From assembly GCA_964519035.1 (NCBI GenBank), contig CAZFKZ010000011.1:1-42141 (forward strand): DNA of 42,141 bases, written 5' to 3'. Below, one piece after another: positions 42,087 to 42,141 of this stretch; the stretch's first letter is position 1, and each line of letters begins with the position of its first letter. The notes below the pieces were generated by a model. That model did not search any database. It was given only the letters and a program-made list of their open reading frames with translations, and had not been told where the DNA came from. The position numbers and the translations under genes are program-made. Origin of the DNA: CAJJBL01 sp964519035. GTDB taxonomy: Bacteria; Pseudomonadota; Alphaproteobacteria; Puniceispirillales; Marisalimonadaceae.

Positions 42087-42141
42087 GGCGGAGTAGCTCA
42101 GCTGGTTAGAGCATCGGAATCATAATCCGGTTGTCGGGGGT
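42087..42141 (+). tRNA. tRNA-Met (CAT, elongator), cut by the window end
   Basis: The gene begins with acceptor strand GGCGGAG, then TA, D-stem GCTC with loop AGCTGGTTA, and GAGC. The anticodon stem TCGGA/TCCGG (one wobble pair) encloses loop ATCATAA with anticodon CAT at 42121-42123. The GGCGGAG acceptor arm and the loop ATCATAA match elongator tRNA-Met, not initiator. A CAT tRNA-Ile (lysidine) is less likely. The T-arm and 3' end lie beyond the window, so it is partial. Confidence 0.9.

Noticed and set aside
1..42141. Recent gene transfer, prophage or mobile element.
   Set aside because: Composition looks uniform, gene order matches alphaproteobacterial chromosomes, and no transposase, integrase or att-like repeats were found.

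Overview
The window is strongly A+T-rich, densely packed bacterial DNA and reads as one continuous chromosomal segment. I see no insertion sequence, phage module, CRISPR array or rRNA. Gene content and gene order point to a low-GC alphaproteobacterium, probably a free-living marine lineage. Four things support this. The order rne, M48 protease, DsbA-like, aroQ, accB, accC, aat is next to DUF2155 and mlaD genes and is flanked by amiC, PBP1A and prfB. The fabI-aroC pair lies close to pdxH. The release factor 2 gene has no frameshift. A GAAC-N7-GAAC LexA box of the alphaproteobacterial type precedes umuDC. The exact clade cannot be fixed from the sequence alone.

Layout. 1-1.65 kb: 3' part of dxs, then tlyA. 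1.67-4.3 kb (minus): aroC, fabI and a glycine-zipper envelope protein. 4.4-9.65 kb: pdxH, an MFS transporter (minus), an M20 amidohydrolase, a small two-helix membrane protein and a SulP transporter. 9.7-11.5 kb: an SOS-controlled umuD-umuC pair. 11.55-12.8 kb (minus): a penicillin-binding carboxypeptidase with a SPOR domain. 13.05-15.8 kb: clpS-clpA. 15.8-21.0 kb (minus): a FemAB-like acyltransferase, a RidA-family protein and the B12-dependent ribonucleotide reductase nrdJ. A 449-bp control region follows. 21.5-22.4 kb: an mlaD-type gene and a DUF2155 gene. 22.3-29.6 kb (minus): rne, M48 protease, DsbA-like, aroQ, accB, accC, aat. A second 490-bp gene-free region follows. 30.1-35.3 kb: amiC, PBP1A and prfB. 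35.3-37.7 kb (minus): bcp, tyrS and an alpha/beta hydrolase. 38.0-42.0 kb: cysE, cysteine desulfurase, [2Fe-2S] ferredoxin, mnmA and a glyoxalase-like gene. The window ends inside an elongator tRNA-Met.

Most genes are housekeeping: isoprenoid, shikimate, fatty-acid and vitamin B6 synthesis, wall synthesis, RNA decay, translation, sulfur transfer and proteolysis. Functional groups include an N-degron set (aat, clpS, clpA), a sulfur-handling run (cysE, cysteine desulfurase, ferredoxin, mnmA) and a wall set (amiC, PBP1A, DacC-like).

I found no clearly new multi-gene system. The strongest unusual features are a roughly 100-residue insertion in the PBP1A transpeptidase domain made of two helix-turn-helix-like repeats; a likely displaced or frameshifted start of tlyA; a dense nrdJ control region with a near-consensus NrdR box and two perfect DnaA boxes; and six convergent gene junctions that overlap or nearly touch with no visible terminators.
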